From assembly GCF_044904605.1 (NCBI RefSeq), contig NZ_JADIKI010000023.1, positions 1,860,001-1,924,000 on the forward strand: a stretch of 64,000 nt of DNA. Reading direction: 5' to 3'. This DNA is from Dyella_B humi. Its GTDB lineage: Bacteria; Pseudomonadota; Gammaproteobacteria; Xanthomonadales; Rhodanobacteraceae. The first letter of the stretch is position 1. The number at the start of each line of letters is the position of its first letter. Shown here in pieces: positions 33,702 through 42,707 of the stretch. The notes beneath the pieces were generated by a model. That model was not told the origin of the DNA, did not search any database, and saw only the letters and a list, made by a program, of their open reading frames with translations. A program made the position numbers and the translations under genes.

Positions 33702-34781
33702 TCAGGGCAAGCTCCGCCGCGCCAGTTGCGGCGGCATGCCTGTCCAACGCTTGAACGCACGCCGGAATTCACGCGGATCGCTGAAGCCCAGTTCGATGCC
33801 GATTTCCGCCACGCTCAATTGGTCCGCGTGCAGCAATTCCAGCGCACGTTCTGCGCGCACGCGGTCGTGGATTTCGCGAAAGATGCGTCCGCTCTCGGCG
33901 AGTTTGCGGCGCAGCGAGCGTTCGCTAAGGTGGAGGGTGCGGGCGACTTCGGTGAGTTTGGGATGTTCGCGCAGGCGACTGCGCAAAAGGCGCTCCACGG
34001 AACCGACGATTTCATCGGCGTGGCTGGTGCCGCGCAGTTGCTGGTGGCATAGCGCGAGCGCCTGCCGCGAGGTGAGCGGGTTGTAGCCGGGCAGTGGGTG
34101 CGTGAGCCAGTTGATGTCGACCACGATGCGATTGTGTTGGGCGCCAAAGCGCACGTCGCACTGGAACGTGGCGATGTACTCGGCCGCGTAGACGGGTGCC
34201 GGATAGGTGAATTCCATGCGCACGGGCGTGATCCTGGAGCCGACCAGTTCGCGCGCGATCGCCAGGCAACTGGCGAACAGTTCTTCGCACAAGAACGGCA
34301 GCAGTTCGATTTCGCCGAAGCGCGGCCACGCCTGCACGGAGACGTGGTGCGCGTCGACCGCGGCGAAATCCACATCGAGCAGACTGCCGCAGATTTTGTG
34401 GTTCTCGATGCCCACGTTCATGGCTTCGCCGAAATTGCGCGAGGTCATCATGGCCAGGCCAAGCAGGCCGAAACTGCCGATGGATTCGTTGCGACCGATC
34501 AGCAGGCCCAGCGCCGGGTAACGCATCGCCCGCAGTGCGCGCGTAATGACCATGCGGGCCTGCCGGTAGGAAACGCGCAAGCTCGGATCGTTGATCTGCT
34601 GGCGCGTGATCCCTAAACCGGCGAACCAGGCGTCGCTGGAAATGCCTTGGCGTGCAGCGAATTCGGTGAGATGGACCAGTACGTTGGGCGGGATGTCGGC
34701 GGCTTGCGCGCGCGGATCGGGTTCGATCGACGGCGGCGCCATGCGCCGTGTGTCGCGTAGTTCGAATGCCACCTGTGACAT
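33702..34781 (-). CDS. AraC-family transcriptional regulator (arabinose_bd-like sensor domain)
   Basis: Regulator of 359 residues. The N-terminal two thirds match the Arabinose_bd domain seen in OruR/ArgR-like regulators (RYPALGLLIGRNESIGSFGLLGLAMMTS). The C-terminal hundred residues form the double helix-turn-helix: LTEVARTLHLSERSLRRKLAESG and then LSVAEIGIELGFSDPREFRRAFKRWTGMPP. Starts at ATG 34781. Relatives respond to amino-acid or fatty-acid metabolites. No divergent gene is present, so targets must lie elsewhere or on the same strand. Confidence 0.92.
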   Translation of the reverse strand: MSQVAFELRDTRRMAPPSIEPDPRAQAADIPPNVLVHLTEFAARQGISSDAWFAGLGITRQQINDPSLRVSYRQARMVITRALRAMRYPALGLLIGRNESIGSFGLLGLAMMTSRNFGEAMNVGIENHKICGSLLDVDFAAVDAHHVSVQAWPRFGEIELLPFLCEELFASCLAIARELVGSRITPVRMEFTYPAPVYAAEYIATFQCDVRFGAQHNRIVVDINWLTHPLPGYNPLTSRQALALCHQQLRGTSHADEIVGSVERLLRSRLREHPKLTEVARTLHLSERSLRRKLAESGRIFREIHDRVRAERALELLHADQLSVAEIGIELGFSDPREFRRAFKRWTGMPPQLARRSLP

Positions 34782-34880
34782 GCCGATCTTTCCCCCGTGC
34801 CAACCCCGACGGCGCAGGAGACTGTTCTAGCACGGGTGGCGCCGGCGTGGTTAGCGCGGCGCACAAGTCGGGCTGTGGCG

Positions 34881-35645
34881 TTAGCGTTGAGTGGATCTTT
34901 CGTGCAGCGGTTGTGCGCTGCTGGACGACGCGCGTTTCCATTGCTCAATCCAGCCGCCGAGGTCTGCCAGGCGCTGAGCAGGGTTATCCTGCATCGACAT
35001 ACCCACCGCGGATCCGGCCACGCGACCGGAAGGGTCGATCAGCATCAGGGTGGGAAAGATGCCGACGCCGAGCGTGTCGGTCACTGCTTGGCCGTCGTAC
35101 AGCACGTTCCAGACCAGGCCACGTTCCTTCACGAACTGGCGTGCGCTGGCGGCATCCTCATAGGTAATGGCGACGAAGTTCATGTCGCCGTGCTCGCGTG
35201 CATAGGCGTTGAGCGTGGGCACTTCGGCGATGCAAGGCGCGCATTCGGCGAAGAAGAAACTGACCAGCGTGTAGCGACCGTGGAAATCGCCCAGTCGTTG
35301 CATGCCGCCTTGCAGGGATGGCAATTCGAACGGAGGAAAGGCGTCGCCACGACCGAAGGCGAAGCGTCCCGGCTCGCCGGCGTGCGCGCCGGGTGGGCGC
35401 AGCCGCAGCACAGCCATGCCTGCACGGCTGTCGCGAGTGAAGCTGTAGTGGCGGCGGCCGGCGCTCAATTGCTGCGCGAAGGCGGTGTAGTCGAGCGGCT
35501 TGCCGTTGGCATCCAGGTAGCGGACCTGAGGTGTGGTGCCTAGATGCAAAGAGGCGACGAAGTGTTGTTCGTCTTGGCTGGGATTGGCGGCGTGGGCTGC
35601 GGTTGCCAGCCATAGCAGTAAGATGAGGATCGATATTCGTCGCAT
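34881..35645 (-). CDS. periplasmic TlpA-like thioredoxin-fold protein
   Basis: Exported redox protein of 254 residues. A signal peptide MRRISILILLLWLATAAHA is followed by about 85 residues of linker and then a thioredoxin-like domain with the CAPC motif in FFFAECAPCIAEVPTLNAYA, a conserved cis-proline region in GIFPTLMLIDPSGRV. Such proteins reduce periplasmic thiols, for example in cytochrome c or copper-site maturation. ATG 35645 follows a GTG at 35648. It stands alone upstream of the AraC gene; the palindromic repeat at 35699 lies just ahead of it. Confidence 0.85.
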   Translation of the reverse strand: MRRISILILLLWLATAAHAANPSQDEQHFVASLHLGTTPQVRYLDANGKPLDYTAFAQQLSAGRRHYSFTRDSRAGMAVLRLRPPGAHAGEPGRFAFGRGDAFPPFELPSLQGGMQRLGDFHGRYTLVSFFFAECAPCIAEVPTLNAYAREHGDMNFVAITYEDAASARQFVKERGLVWNVLYDGQAVTDTLGVGIFPTLMLIDPSGRVAGSAVGMSMQDNPAQRLADLGGWIEQWKRASSSSAQPLHERSTQR

Positions 35646-35698
35646 CACGCACGCCTGTCGACGGTTGTTACTGGCGGGCCTTTCGCCAGGATAACCTC

Positions 35699-35813
35699 AT
35701 GGCCGTCATTCCCGCGAAAGCGGGAATCCATTTGCTCTGATGCAAAAGCGAAGATGGATTGACCAGCTTTCGCTGTTGAAAAGCGCCTCCGCTTTCGCGG
35801 GAATGACGGCCAT
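35699..35813. repeat. MITE-like palindrome with perfect 25-bp ends (repeat family C)
   Basis: The arms 35699-35723 and 35789-35813 are perfect inverted copies beginning ATGGCCGTCATTCCCGCG, around a 65-bp centre that holds a further inverted pair AATCCAT/ATGGATT. The end sequence resembles the CGTCATTCCCGCGAAAGCGGG repeat dispersed in many proteobacteria. It lies between putA and the TlpA-like gene. Confidence 0.9.
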
Positions 35814-35859
35814 TGAGGATTACGCAACCCTCTCCCGGAAAAGAGAGGGGAAGTGCGCA

Positions 35860-38800
35860 TTACTCGCCAATCGTCAGCAGCGAAGCGTTGCCGCCAGCCG
35901 CCGTGGTGTTGATGGTGAGCGTGCGCTCGCCTGCAAAACGGAGCAGATAATGCGGGCCGCCTGCCTTCGGACCGGTGCCGGAGAGGCTTTCGCCGCCGAA
36001 CGGCTGCACGCCGACCACCGCGCCGATCTGGTTACGATTGACATAGCAGTTGCCGACGCGCGCGTGGCTGCGGATGTATTCCACGGTGTCATCGATACGG
36101 CTGTGCACGCCAAGTGTGAGGCCGTATCCGGTGTTGTTGATCGCGTCGACCACCTGCGGCAACTCGCTGCCTTTCCAGCGAATCACGTGCAACACGGGGC
36201 CGAAGATTTCGCGCTTGAGTACGTCGAGCGAGGGAATCTCGTAGGCGCGCGGGGCGAAGAAGGTGCCGTGCGAGGTCATCGCTGGATCGAGCTTGGCGTC
36301 GGCGATCTTCTTGGCTCCCTTGTCCATGCGCGAGGCATGGTCGATGAGGATTTTCAACGCATCCTCGTCGATCACCGGGCCCACGTCGGTGGAAAGCTGA
36401 CCCGGGTCGCCCACTTTCAGCTCGGCCATGGCGCCGGCGAGCATGCTGATGACTTTGTCGGCGATGTCTTCCTGTACGAACAGCACGCGCGCAGCGGAAC
36501 AGCGCTGGCCGGCGGATTGGAAGGCAGAGGCGATCACGTCTTTAACGATCTGCTCGGGCAACGCAGAGGAGTCGGCAATCATCGCGTTCTGGCCGCCGGT
36601 TTCGGCGATCAGCGCGGCGATCGGCGCATTGCGTGCGGCGAGTGCGCGATTGATCGCCCAGGCCGTTTCAGTCGAGCCGGTGAAGGCCACGCCAGCCACG
36701 CGCGGATCCTTGGTGAGCGCCGCGCCCACCACCGCGCCGTCGCCCGGTAGGTACTGCAAGACTTCTGCCGGCACGCCAGCTTCATGCAGCAGCTTCACTG
36801 CGGTGTAGCCGATCAGGCTGGTCTGCTCGGCGGGCTTGGCGATCACGCTGTTGCCAGCGGCCAGAGCGGCGGAGATCTGGCCTAGGAAGATCGCCAGCGG
36901 AAAATTCCAGGGGCTGATGCACACGAACACGCCGCGGCCATTCAAATAAAGCTGATTGCTCTCGCCGGTCGGGCCAGGCAACTGCTCTGGGTGGCCGAAC
37001 AGACGGCGCGCCATGGTGGCGTAATAGCGCAGGAAGTCGGCGGCCTCGCGGATTTCAGCGATCGAGTCGGGCAGGCTCTTGCCTGCTTCGTGCACGCACA
37101 GCGCGATGAACTCGCCGCGACGCGCTTCGAGCTGCTCGGCGGCGTGCTCCAGGATCGCGGCGCGGCTAGCAGCGGGCAGACGATCCCAACTCGGCTGCGC
37201 GGCCACGGCGTTGGCTAGCGCCTTGTCGACCAGCGCGGCATCAGCGCTCACGTAGCTGCCCACTGCCTGGCGGCGATCGGCCGGGTTGGTCACCTGCACG
37301 GTGGGGCCTTTGCTTTCGCCGCCCGGCACCAGCGGACTGGCGGTCCACGGACCGGACTTCGCGTTGACTGCCTCAGCGAGGGCCTTCAGTTCGTTGTCGT
37401 TGGAGAAGTTGACGCCCATGGAATTCTTCCTGGATACAAAATTTGAATTCTGCGCAGGGGCAGGATTCTCACCGAAGAGATTGACCGGCAGGGGAATGCG
37501 CGGATGCGGAATGGAAGCGAAGCGGCGCACCGTTTCGCAGGGATCGGCCACGAGATCGCGCACCGGCAGCGTTTCATCCACCACGCGATTGACGAAGCTG
37601 GTGTTGGCGCCGTTTTCCAGCAAGCGGCGTACCAGGTACGGCAGCAGGTCTTCGTGGGTGCCCACCGGGGCGTACACGCGACAAGGTACGTTGAGGTTCT
37701 GCTTGCCGATCACTTCGGCGTACAGATCCGTACCCATACCGTGCAGGCGTTGGAATTCGAACGGACGCCCGCGCGCAATGTGATGCACGGCGGCGATCGA
37801 GTGCGCATTGTGCGTAGCAAATTGCGGATAGATCAGCTCGCTGCCCGCGTCGAACAACTTGTGCGCGCAGGCGAGATACGACACATCGGTATTCGGCTTG
37901 CGCGTATACAGCGGATAGCCTGAAAGGCCCAATTCTTGCGCGCGCTTGATCTCCGCATCCCAGTACGCGCCCTTCACCAGTCGCACGTACCAGCGGCGGC
38001 CGCTGGCGCGCGCGGTTTCGATCAACCAGTCGATCACGAACGGTGTGCGCTTGGAGTACGCCTGCACCACGATGCCCAGGCCATTCCAGCCGGCGAGCGA
38101 GGGATGCGCGAACACGTCGCCGATGATGTCCAGCGACAATTCCAGGCGATCGGCTTCTTCCGCATCCACCGACAAGGCGATGCCTTGCTGCATCGCCAGC
38201 TGCGACAGTTCCAGCAGCTTGGCGGTGAGGTCGCGGCGTGCGCGTTCGCGGTTCGCCATTTCGTAGCGCGGATGCAGCGCGGAAAGTTTTACTGAGATCG
38301 ACGGGGCATCCGTGTGATTGGCAAACGGGCCGCGCGCGCCGATGGCGGCGATGGCCTTGCGGTAATCCTGCTGATAGCGCTCGGCGGTTTCGGCGGTGAG
38401 CGCCGATTCGCCGAGCATGTCGTAGGAGTAGCGATATACCGCGTACTCGGGCTTGGCGCAGCGGTCCAGCGCTTCGTTGATGGTCTGCCCCATCACGAAC
38501 TGGTGACCCATGATGCGCATGGCCTGACGCACGGCCAGGCGGATCGCCGGCTCGCCTGCGCGACCGACCAGACGACGCAATGCGCCAGTGAAATCGTGAC
38601 GGGTTTCCTCGGCCAGGTTCACCAGCTTGCCGGTGAGCATCAGGCCCCAGGTGGAAGCGTTGACGAACAGTGATTCGCTCTGTCCCAGGTGCTTCTTCCA
38701 GTTCGCGTCGCCCAGTTTGTCGCGAATCAGCTTGTCGGCGGTGGCCTTGTCGGGAATACGCAGCAAGGCTTCGGCCACGCACATCAACAGCACGCCTTCC

Positions 38801-39048
38801 TCGCTGGAAAGATCGTACTGACGCATGAAGGATTCCACCGCGCTCTGGTCTTTGGCGCGGGCACGCACACGGCTGACCAGGTCGGCGGCCAGGTCGATCA
38901 CTTTTTCGCGCTCGACGGGCGGCAGCGTGGCCTGGGCCAGCAGGTCGTTCACGGCTTCGGTTTCGTCGCGCAGCCAGTTGGCGGTGATGCGCGCGCGGGC
39001 CGGCTCGACGCTGGTCGGCAGTTCGGGAGTAAGAATGGGTTGGGTCAC
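35860..39048 (-). CDS. putA: bifunctional proline dehydrogenase / L-glutamate gamma-semialdehyde dehydrogenase
   Basis: Oxidises proline to glutamate in two steps. The 1062-residue protein has an N-terminal helical arm, the FAD-dependent PRODH barrel (about 150-480, with LVKGAYWDAEIKRAQ and YPLYTRKPNTDVSYLACA), and the aldehyde dehydrogenase (about 560-1000, catalytic glutamate in AETGGQN and cysteine in SAGQRCSAAR near 846). It starts directly with the arm, without the ribbon-helix-helix DNA-binding domain of the E. coli protein, so it cannot autorepress. No proline permease gene (putP) is adjacent. Confidence 0.96.
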   Translation of the reverse strand: MTQPILTPELPTSVEPARARITANWLRDETEAVNDLLAQATLPPVEREKVIDLAADLVSRVRARAKDQSAVESFMRQYDLSSEEGVLLMCVAEALLRIPDKATADKLIRDKLGDANWKKHLGQSESLFVNASTWGLMLTGKLVNLAEETRHDFTGALRRLVGRAGEPAIRLAVRQAMRIMGHQFVMGQTINEALDRCAKPEYAVYRYSYDMLGESALTAETAERYQQDYRKAIAAIGARGPFANHTDAPSISVKLSALHPRYEMANRERARRDLTAKLLELSQLAMQQGIALSVDAEEADRLELSLDIIGDVFAHPSLAGWNGLGIVVQAYSKRTPFVIDWLIETARASGRRWYVRLVKGAYWDAEIKRAQELGLSGYPLYTRKPNTDVSYLACAHKLFDAGSELIYPQFATHNAHSIAAVHHIARGRPFEFQRLHGMGTDLYAEVIGKQNLNVPCRVYAPVGTHEDLLPYLVRRLLENGANTSFVNRVVDETLPVRDLVADPCETVRRFASIPHPRIPLPVNLFGENPAPAQNSNFVSRKNSMGVNFSNDNELKALAEAVNAKSGPWTASPLVPGGESKGPTVQVTNPADRRQAVGSYVSADAALVDKALANAVAAQPSWDRLPAASRAAILEHAAEQLEARRGEFIALCVHEAGKSLPDSIAEIREAADFLRYYATMARRLFGHPEQLPGPTGESNQLYLNGRGVFVCISPWNFPLAIFLGQISAALAAGNSVIAKPAEQTSLIGYTAVKLLHEAGVPAEVLQYLPGDGAVVGAALTKDPRVAGVAFTGSTETAWAINRALAARNAPIAALIAETGGQNAMIADSSALPEQIVKDVIASAFQSAGQRCSAARVLFVQEDIADKVISMLAGAMAELKVGDPGQLSTDVGPVIDEDALKILIDHASRMDKGAKKIADAKLDPAMTSHGTFFAPRAYEIPSLDVLKREIFGPVLHVIRWKGSELPQVVDAINNTGYGLTLGVHSRIDDTVEYIRSHARVGNCYVNRNQIGAVVGVQPFGGESLSGTGPKAGGPHYLLRFAGERTLTINTTAAGGNASLLTIGE

Positions 39049-39322
39049 AATGGTGTGGCGCGTGGGGAGGGGAGGTCAGGGAACGGCAAATTGTAAGGGA
39101 TAAGCGCAGGGCGTCCGCGCTGCGGCGCAACGCGATGGGCTTGCCCGATTTCGCGGTTGCTTGCCGGCGAGACAAATTGTCGCGGCTTGCTATCTTCGTC
39201 GATACGGCACTGCAAATCGCGCGCATGCGGCGAATTCGCGGCACGCCGTGCGCTGCGCCTGTCCTTGCCCGTCATCACCGCGCAGCCTATGATCGAGTAC
39301 GTTCCAGGCACGCCGGACCTCC

Positions 39323-39805
39323 ATGATCGTGCTTCGACCAGCCCTCGGCGGCCTGCCGTGCGTGATGTGGCTTCGGCCCAACCGCACACTCAGCCGGCGC
39401 GGTCTGCGTCATCTGATCCTGGTGCTGGCTGCGCTGGTGTTGATAACGGCAGGTCTGGGAGCGTGGCAGGGCGACGTATTCGCTCCGCTGTTCGCCCTGA
39501 TCGAGGCTTCCGCCGTGGCCATCGCGTTGAGCGTGGCTTGGCGAGCCGGCGACCGCAGCGAGCGCATCACCCTCGACACCACGTCGCTGGAGGTGCAAAC
39601 CTTGCCGGGTCGCCGCTGCACGCGTTTCCAGCCCTATTGGGTGCGCGTGCTGCTGGAATCAGGGGAGGGGCGTTACCGATTGTTGTTGTCGTCGCATGGA
39701 CGCAAGCTGGAGATCGGGGTTTTCCTCACCGACGAGGAACGCACCGAGCTATGCCGGAAACTTAAGGTGTTGCTGGCTGATTTCCAATCTCAGCAATGCA
39801 GGTAG
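39323..39805 (+). CDS. DUF2244 membrane protein
   Basis: Protein of 160 residues with two adjacent membrane helices (about 28-46 and 51-70) followed by a cytoplasmic beta-rich domain typical of DUF2244 (SLEVQTLPGRRCTRFQPYWVRVLLE). Function unknown, but members are regularly the first gene of cytochrome c oxidase operons. It lies 19 bp before ctaC and is probably cotranscribed. Confidence 0.85.
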   Translation: MIVLRPALGGLPCVMWLRPNRTLSRRGLRHLILVLAALVLITAGLGAWQGDVFAPLFALIEASAVAIALSVAWRAGDRSERITLDTTSLEVQTLPGRRCTRFQPYWVRVLLESGEGRYRLLLSSHGRKLEIGVFLTDEERTELCRKLKVLLADFQSQQCR

Positions 39806-39824
39806 GTTCAACAAAGGTGCAAAC

Positions 39825-40790
39825 ATGACAGCTGGCGGCATTGGAAAGCACGGCATCAGGGTTGGGAAGCACTTCAAGCATGCAGTCGGGACGTTGGCGC
39901 TTGCCGCCTCCAGTCTGTTCGGCAACAGCGTTTTGGCCAATCCGCAGCCTGGGCAGTTGAACCTCACGCCCGGCGTGACGACCTATTCCGACGTTCCCTA
40001 CATGCTCAACAACGTGGCGCTGGGCGTCTGCGTGGTGATCGGCATCCTGGTGTTCGGCGCGATGTTCATAGCGATGTTCCGCTTCCGCAAATCGCGCGGC
40101 GCGGTGCCGGAAAAGTGGACGCACAACACCGTCGTTGAAATCGTGTGGACTGCCGTTCCGGTAGTCATCCTGGTGAGCCTGGCGTGGCTCGCTACTGACG
40201 GCTTGCGCAAGTTCTCTGACACCACCGGCGCGCAGATGACGGTGAAGGTGACTGGCTATCAATGGAAGTGGCGCTACGACTACGTCGACTACCTCGGTAA
40301 AGCGGTCAGCCACGTCGGTTTCATGTCCAAGCTGGACGACCAGAGCAACGCCACGCGCCAGTTGAATTCCGGCCTCGATCCGTATGCGGTCAAGGTGGGC
40401 GACGAGAACACTTATCTATTGAATGTCGATCATGCGCTGGTGGTGCCGGTCGACACCAAGATCCGCTTCGTGATCACCGCCGACGACGTGATCCATTCCT
40501 GGTACATCCCTGCACTGGGTTGGAAGATGGATGCGATTCCGGGTGTGGTAAACGCGACATGGACGAACATCAAGGTGCCCGGCGTTTACCGCGGCCAGTG
40601 CGCCGAGCTGTGCGGTCAGGACCATGGCTTCATGCCGATCGTGGTGAAAGCCGTGTCGAAGGAAGACTTCGCCAAGTGGCTGGCCGATCAGCAGAAGCCG
40701 GCCACGCCCGCACCCGCGCCGGCATCCACGGCTGCGGCGCCGGCGCAGGCGACAGCGCAGATTGCACCGCTCCACGCGACGCAAGGTTGA
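39825..40790 (+). CDS. ctaC: cytochrome c oxidase subunit II
   Basis: Electron-entry subunit of an aa3-type cytochrome c oxidase, 321 residues. A signal peptide (LALAASSLFGNSVLA) is followed by two membrane helices, with YMLNNVALGVCVVIGILVFG as the first. The periplasmic copper-A domain has the full ligand motif GQCAELCGQDHGFM and the conserved aromatic path in VTGYQWKWRYDY. The C-terminus is Ala/Pro-rich without a heme c motif. ATG 39825 is 19 bp after the DUF2244 gene. Confidence 0.96.
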   Translation: MTAGGIGKHGIRVGKHFKHAVGTLALAASSLFGNSVLANPQPGQLNLTPGVTTYSDVPYMLNNVALGVCVVIGILVFGAMFIAMFRFRKSRGAVPEKWTHNTVVEIVWTAVPVVILVSLAWLATDGLRKFSDTTGAQMTVKVTGYQWKWRYDYVDYLGKAVSHVGFMSKLDDQSNATRQLNSGLDPYAVKVGDENTYLLNVDHALVVPVDTKIRFVITADDVIHSWYIPALGWKMDAIPGVVNATWTNIKVPGVYRGQCAELCGQDHGFMPIVVKAVSKEDFAKWLADQQKPATPAPAPASTAAAPAQATAQIAPLHATQG

Positions 40791-40849
40791 TTCACCCGGC
40801 TGCTTATGCAGTTCACGTAAACGCAATCACTCGGTAGAGGTTCAAGGTT

Positions 40850-42475
40850 ATGGCCCAAGCAGCCGCCCACGACCACCATGATGAGCATCACGACGAACAT
40901 CACGAGCACCTGAACTTCTTTCAGCGCTGGGTGATGTCTACCAATCACAAGGACATCGGCACGCTGTACCTGATTTTCTCGCTGCTGATGTTCTTCATCG
41001 GCGGCAGCTTCGCGATGGTGATCCGCGCGGAGCTGTTCAAGCCGGGCATGCAGCTGGTGCAGCCGTACTTCTTCAACGAAATGACCACCATGCATGCGCT
41101 GGTGATGATTTTCGGCGCGGTGATGCCGGCCTTCGTGGGCCTGGGCAACTGGATGATCCCGCTGATGGTCGGCGCGCCGGACATGGCACTGCCGCGCATG
41201 AACAATCTTTCGTTCTGGATCCTGCCGTTCGCCTTCACGCTGCTGCTGTCCACGCTGTTCCTTCCGGGCGGCGGTCCTGCCGGTGGCTGGACCATGTACC
41301 CGCCGCTATCGCTGCAGAGCGCTTCGCTGGCCTATGTGGTGTTCGCGGTGCACTTGATGGGTATCAGTTCGATCATGGGTGCGATCAACATCATCGCCAC
41401 CATCCTCAACATGCGCGCGCCGGGCATGGATCTGCTGAAGATGCCGGTGTTCGTGTGGAGCTGGCTGATCACGGCGTTCCTGCTGATCGCGGTGATGCCG
41501 GTGCTCGCGGGTGCGGTGACCATGCTGCTCACCGACAAGTACTTCGACACGCACTTCTTCGACGCGGCCGGCGGCGGTGATCCGGTTCTGTTCCAGCACG
41601 TGTTCTGGTTCTTCGGTCATCCCGAGGTGTACATCATGATCCTGCCGGCGTTCGGGATCATCTCGGAGATCATTCCCACCTTCGCGCGCAAGCCGATCTT
41701 CGGTTACAAGGCGATGGTGTTCGCGATCGCTTCCATCGCGTTCCTGTCGTTCATCGTGTGGGCGCACCACATGTTTGCGGTGGGCTTGCCGCTGGGTGCC
41801 GAAATCTTCTTCATGTACGCGACCATGCTGATCGCGGTACCGACGGGCGTGAAGGTGTTCAACTGGGTCGCCACCATGTGGGGCGGCTCGATGACCTTCG
41901 AAACGCCGATGCTGTTCGCGGTGGCGTTCGTGATTCTGTTCACCATCGGCGGCTTCTCCGGCCTGATGCTGGCGCTGGTGCCGGCGGATTTCCAATATCA
42001 CGACACCTATTTCGTGGTGGCGCACTTCCACTACGTGCTGGTGACCGGTGCGATCTTCGCGATCATCGCCGCCACGTATTACTGGATCCCGAAGTGGACC
42101 GGTCACATGTACAGCGAGTTCTGGGGCAAGGTGCACTTCTGGAACTCGGTGGTGTGGGTGAACGTGTTGTTCTTCCCGCAGCATTTCCTGGGGCTGGCCG
42201 GCATGCCGCGCCGCATTCCGGACTACAACGTGGCCTTCGCCAACTTCAACATGATCAGCTCGATTGGCGGTTTCTTGTTCGGCGCCTCGCAGCTGATTTT
42301 CCTCGGCGTGATCATCCATTGCGTGTGGTTCTCCAAGAAGAAGGCCACCGATCGCGTGTGGGAAGGCGCCAGGGGCTTGGAATGGACCGTGTCGTCACCG
42401 CCGCCGCATCACACCTTCTCGATTGCGCCGGTGATCCACGACGAAGAACTGGCGCACGGTCACGTCGAGGATTGA
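40850..42475 (+). CDS. ctaD: cytochrome c oxidase subunit I
   Basis: Catalytic heme-copper subunit of 541 residues with twelve membrane helices. The N-terminus is unusually histidine-rich (HDHHDEHHDEHHEH at about 5-18). Ligand helices are intact: HALVMIFGAVMPAF (heme a), FWFFGHPEVYIMILPAFGI (copper B and the D/K-channel-bearing helix with cross-linked His-Tyr), WAHHMF (copper B His pair), and AHFHYVLVTG (heme a and a3). The stop is followed 4 bp later by a small membrane protein. Confidence 0.97.
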   Translation: MAQAAAHDHHDEHHDEHHEHLNFFQRWVMSTNHKDIGTLYLIFSLLMFFIGGSFAMVIRAELFKPGMQLVQPYFFNEMTTMHALVMIFGAVMPAFVGLGNWMIPLMVGAPDMALPRMNNLSFWILPFAFTLLLSTLFLPGGGPAGGWTMYPPLSLQSASLAYVVFAVHLMGISSIMGAINIIATILNMRAPGMDLLKMPVFVWSWLITAFLLIAVMPVLAGAVTMLLTDKYFDTHFFDAAGGGDPVLFQHVFWFFGHPEVYIMILPAFGIISEIIPTFARKPIFGYKAMVFAIASIAFLSFIVWAHHMFAVGLPLGAEIFFMYATMLIAVPTGVKVFNWVATMWGGSMTFETPMLFAVAFVILFTIGGFSGLMLALVPADFQYHDTYFVVAHFHYVLVTGAIFAIIAATYYWIPKWTGHMYSEFWGKVHFWNSVVWVNVLFFPQHFLGLAGMPRRIPDYNVAFANFNMISSIGGFLFGASQLIFLGVIIHCVWFSKKKATDRVWEGARGLEWTVSSPPPHHTFSIAPVIHDEELAHGHVED

Positions 42476-42479
42476 TCGA

Positions 42480-42665
42480 ATGAAGCTGGATCATCAGACA
42501 CTCGAATCGGGACAGGCTCAACGCCTGCGTCGCGCACGGCGCACTGCGATGGTGATAGGCATCGTCGCTTTCACCGTGTTCGTGTTCTCGATCGGGCAGA
42601 TGCTCTGGTTGCAGCATCATCCGCAGGCGCACCACCAGGCCGTCATCGATTCACTTATGCAGTAG
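42480..42665 (+). CDS. small membrane protein of the oxidase operon
   Basis: Protein of 61 residues, not recognised as a named family. It has a basic N-terminus, one membrane helix (AMVIGIVAFTVFVFSIGQML) and a His-rich tail ending QHHPQAHHQAVIDSLMQ. It occupies the place where relatives have the small assembly protein and ctaG. It is far too short for CtaG and lacks the copper-binding cysteines. Spacing of 4 bp after ctaD and 42 bp before ctaE supports a real gene. Confidence 0.7.
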   Translation: MKLDHQTLESGQAQRLRRARRTAMVIGIVAFTVFVFSIGQMLWLQHHPQAHHQAVIDSLMQ

Positions 42666-42707
42666 AAGTAGGCGCAGGTCACCAGGAACGTTTCCGGGAA
42701 CGACATC

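Noticed and set aside
37574..39244. Minus-strand frame overlapping putA in another frame (556 codons)
   Set aside because: Arg-rich product without domains, in a different frame of the same strand as putA.
41306..42319. Minus-strand frame opposite ctaD (337 codons)
   Set aside because: Antisense to a catalytic oxidase subunit; composition of a shadow frame.
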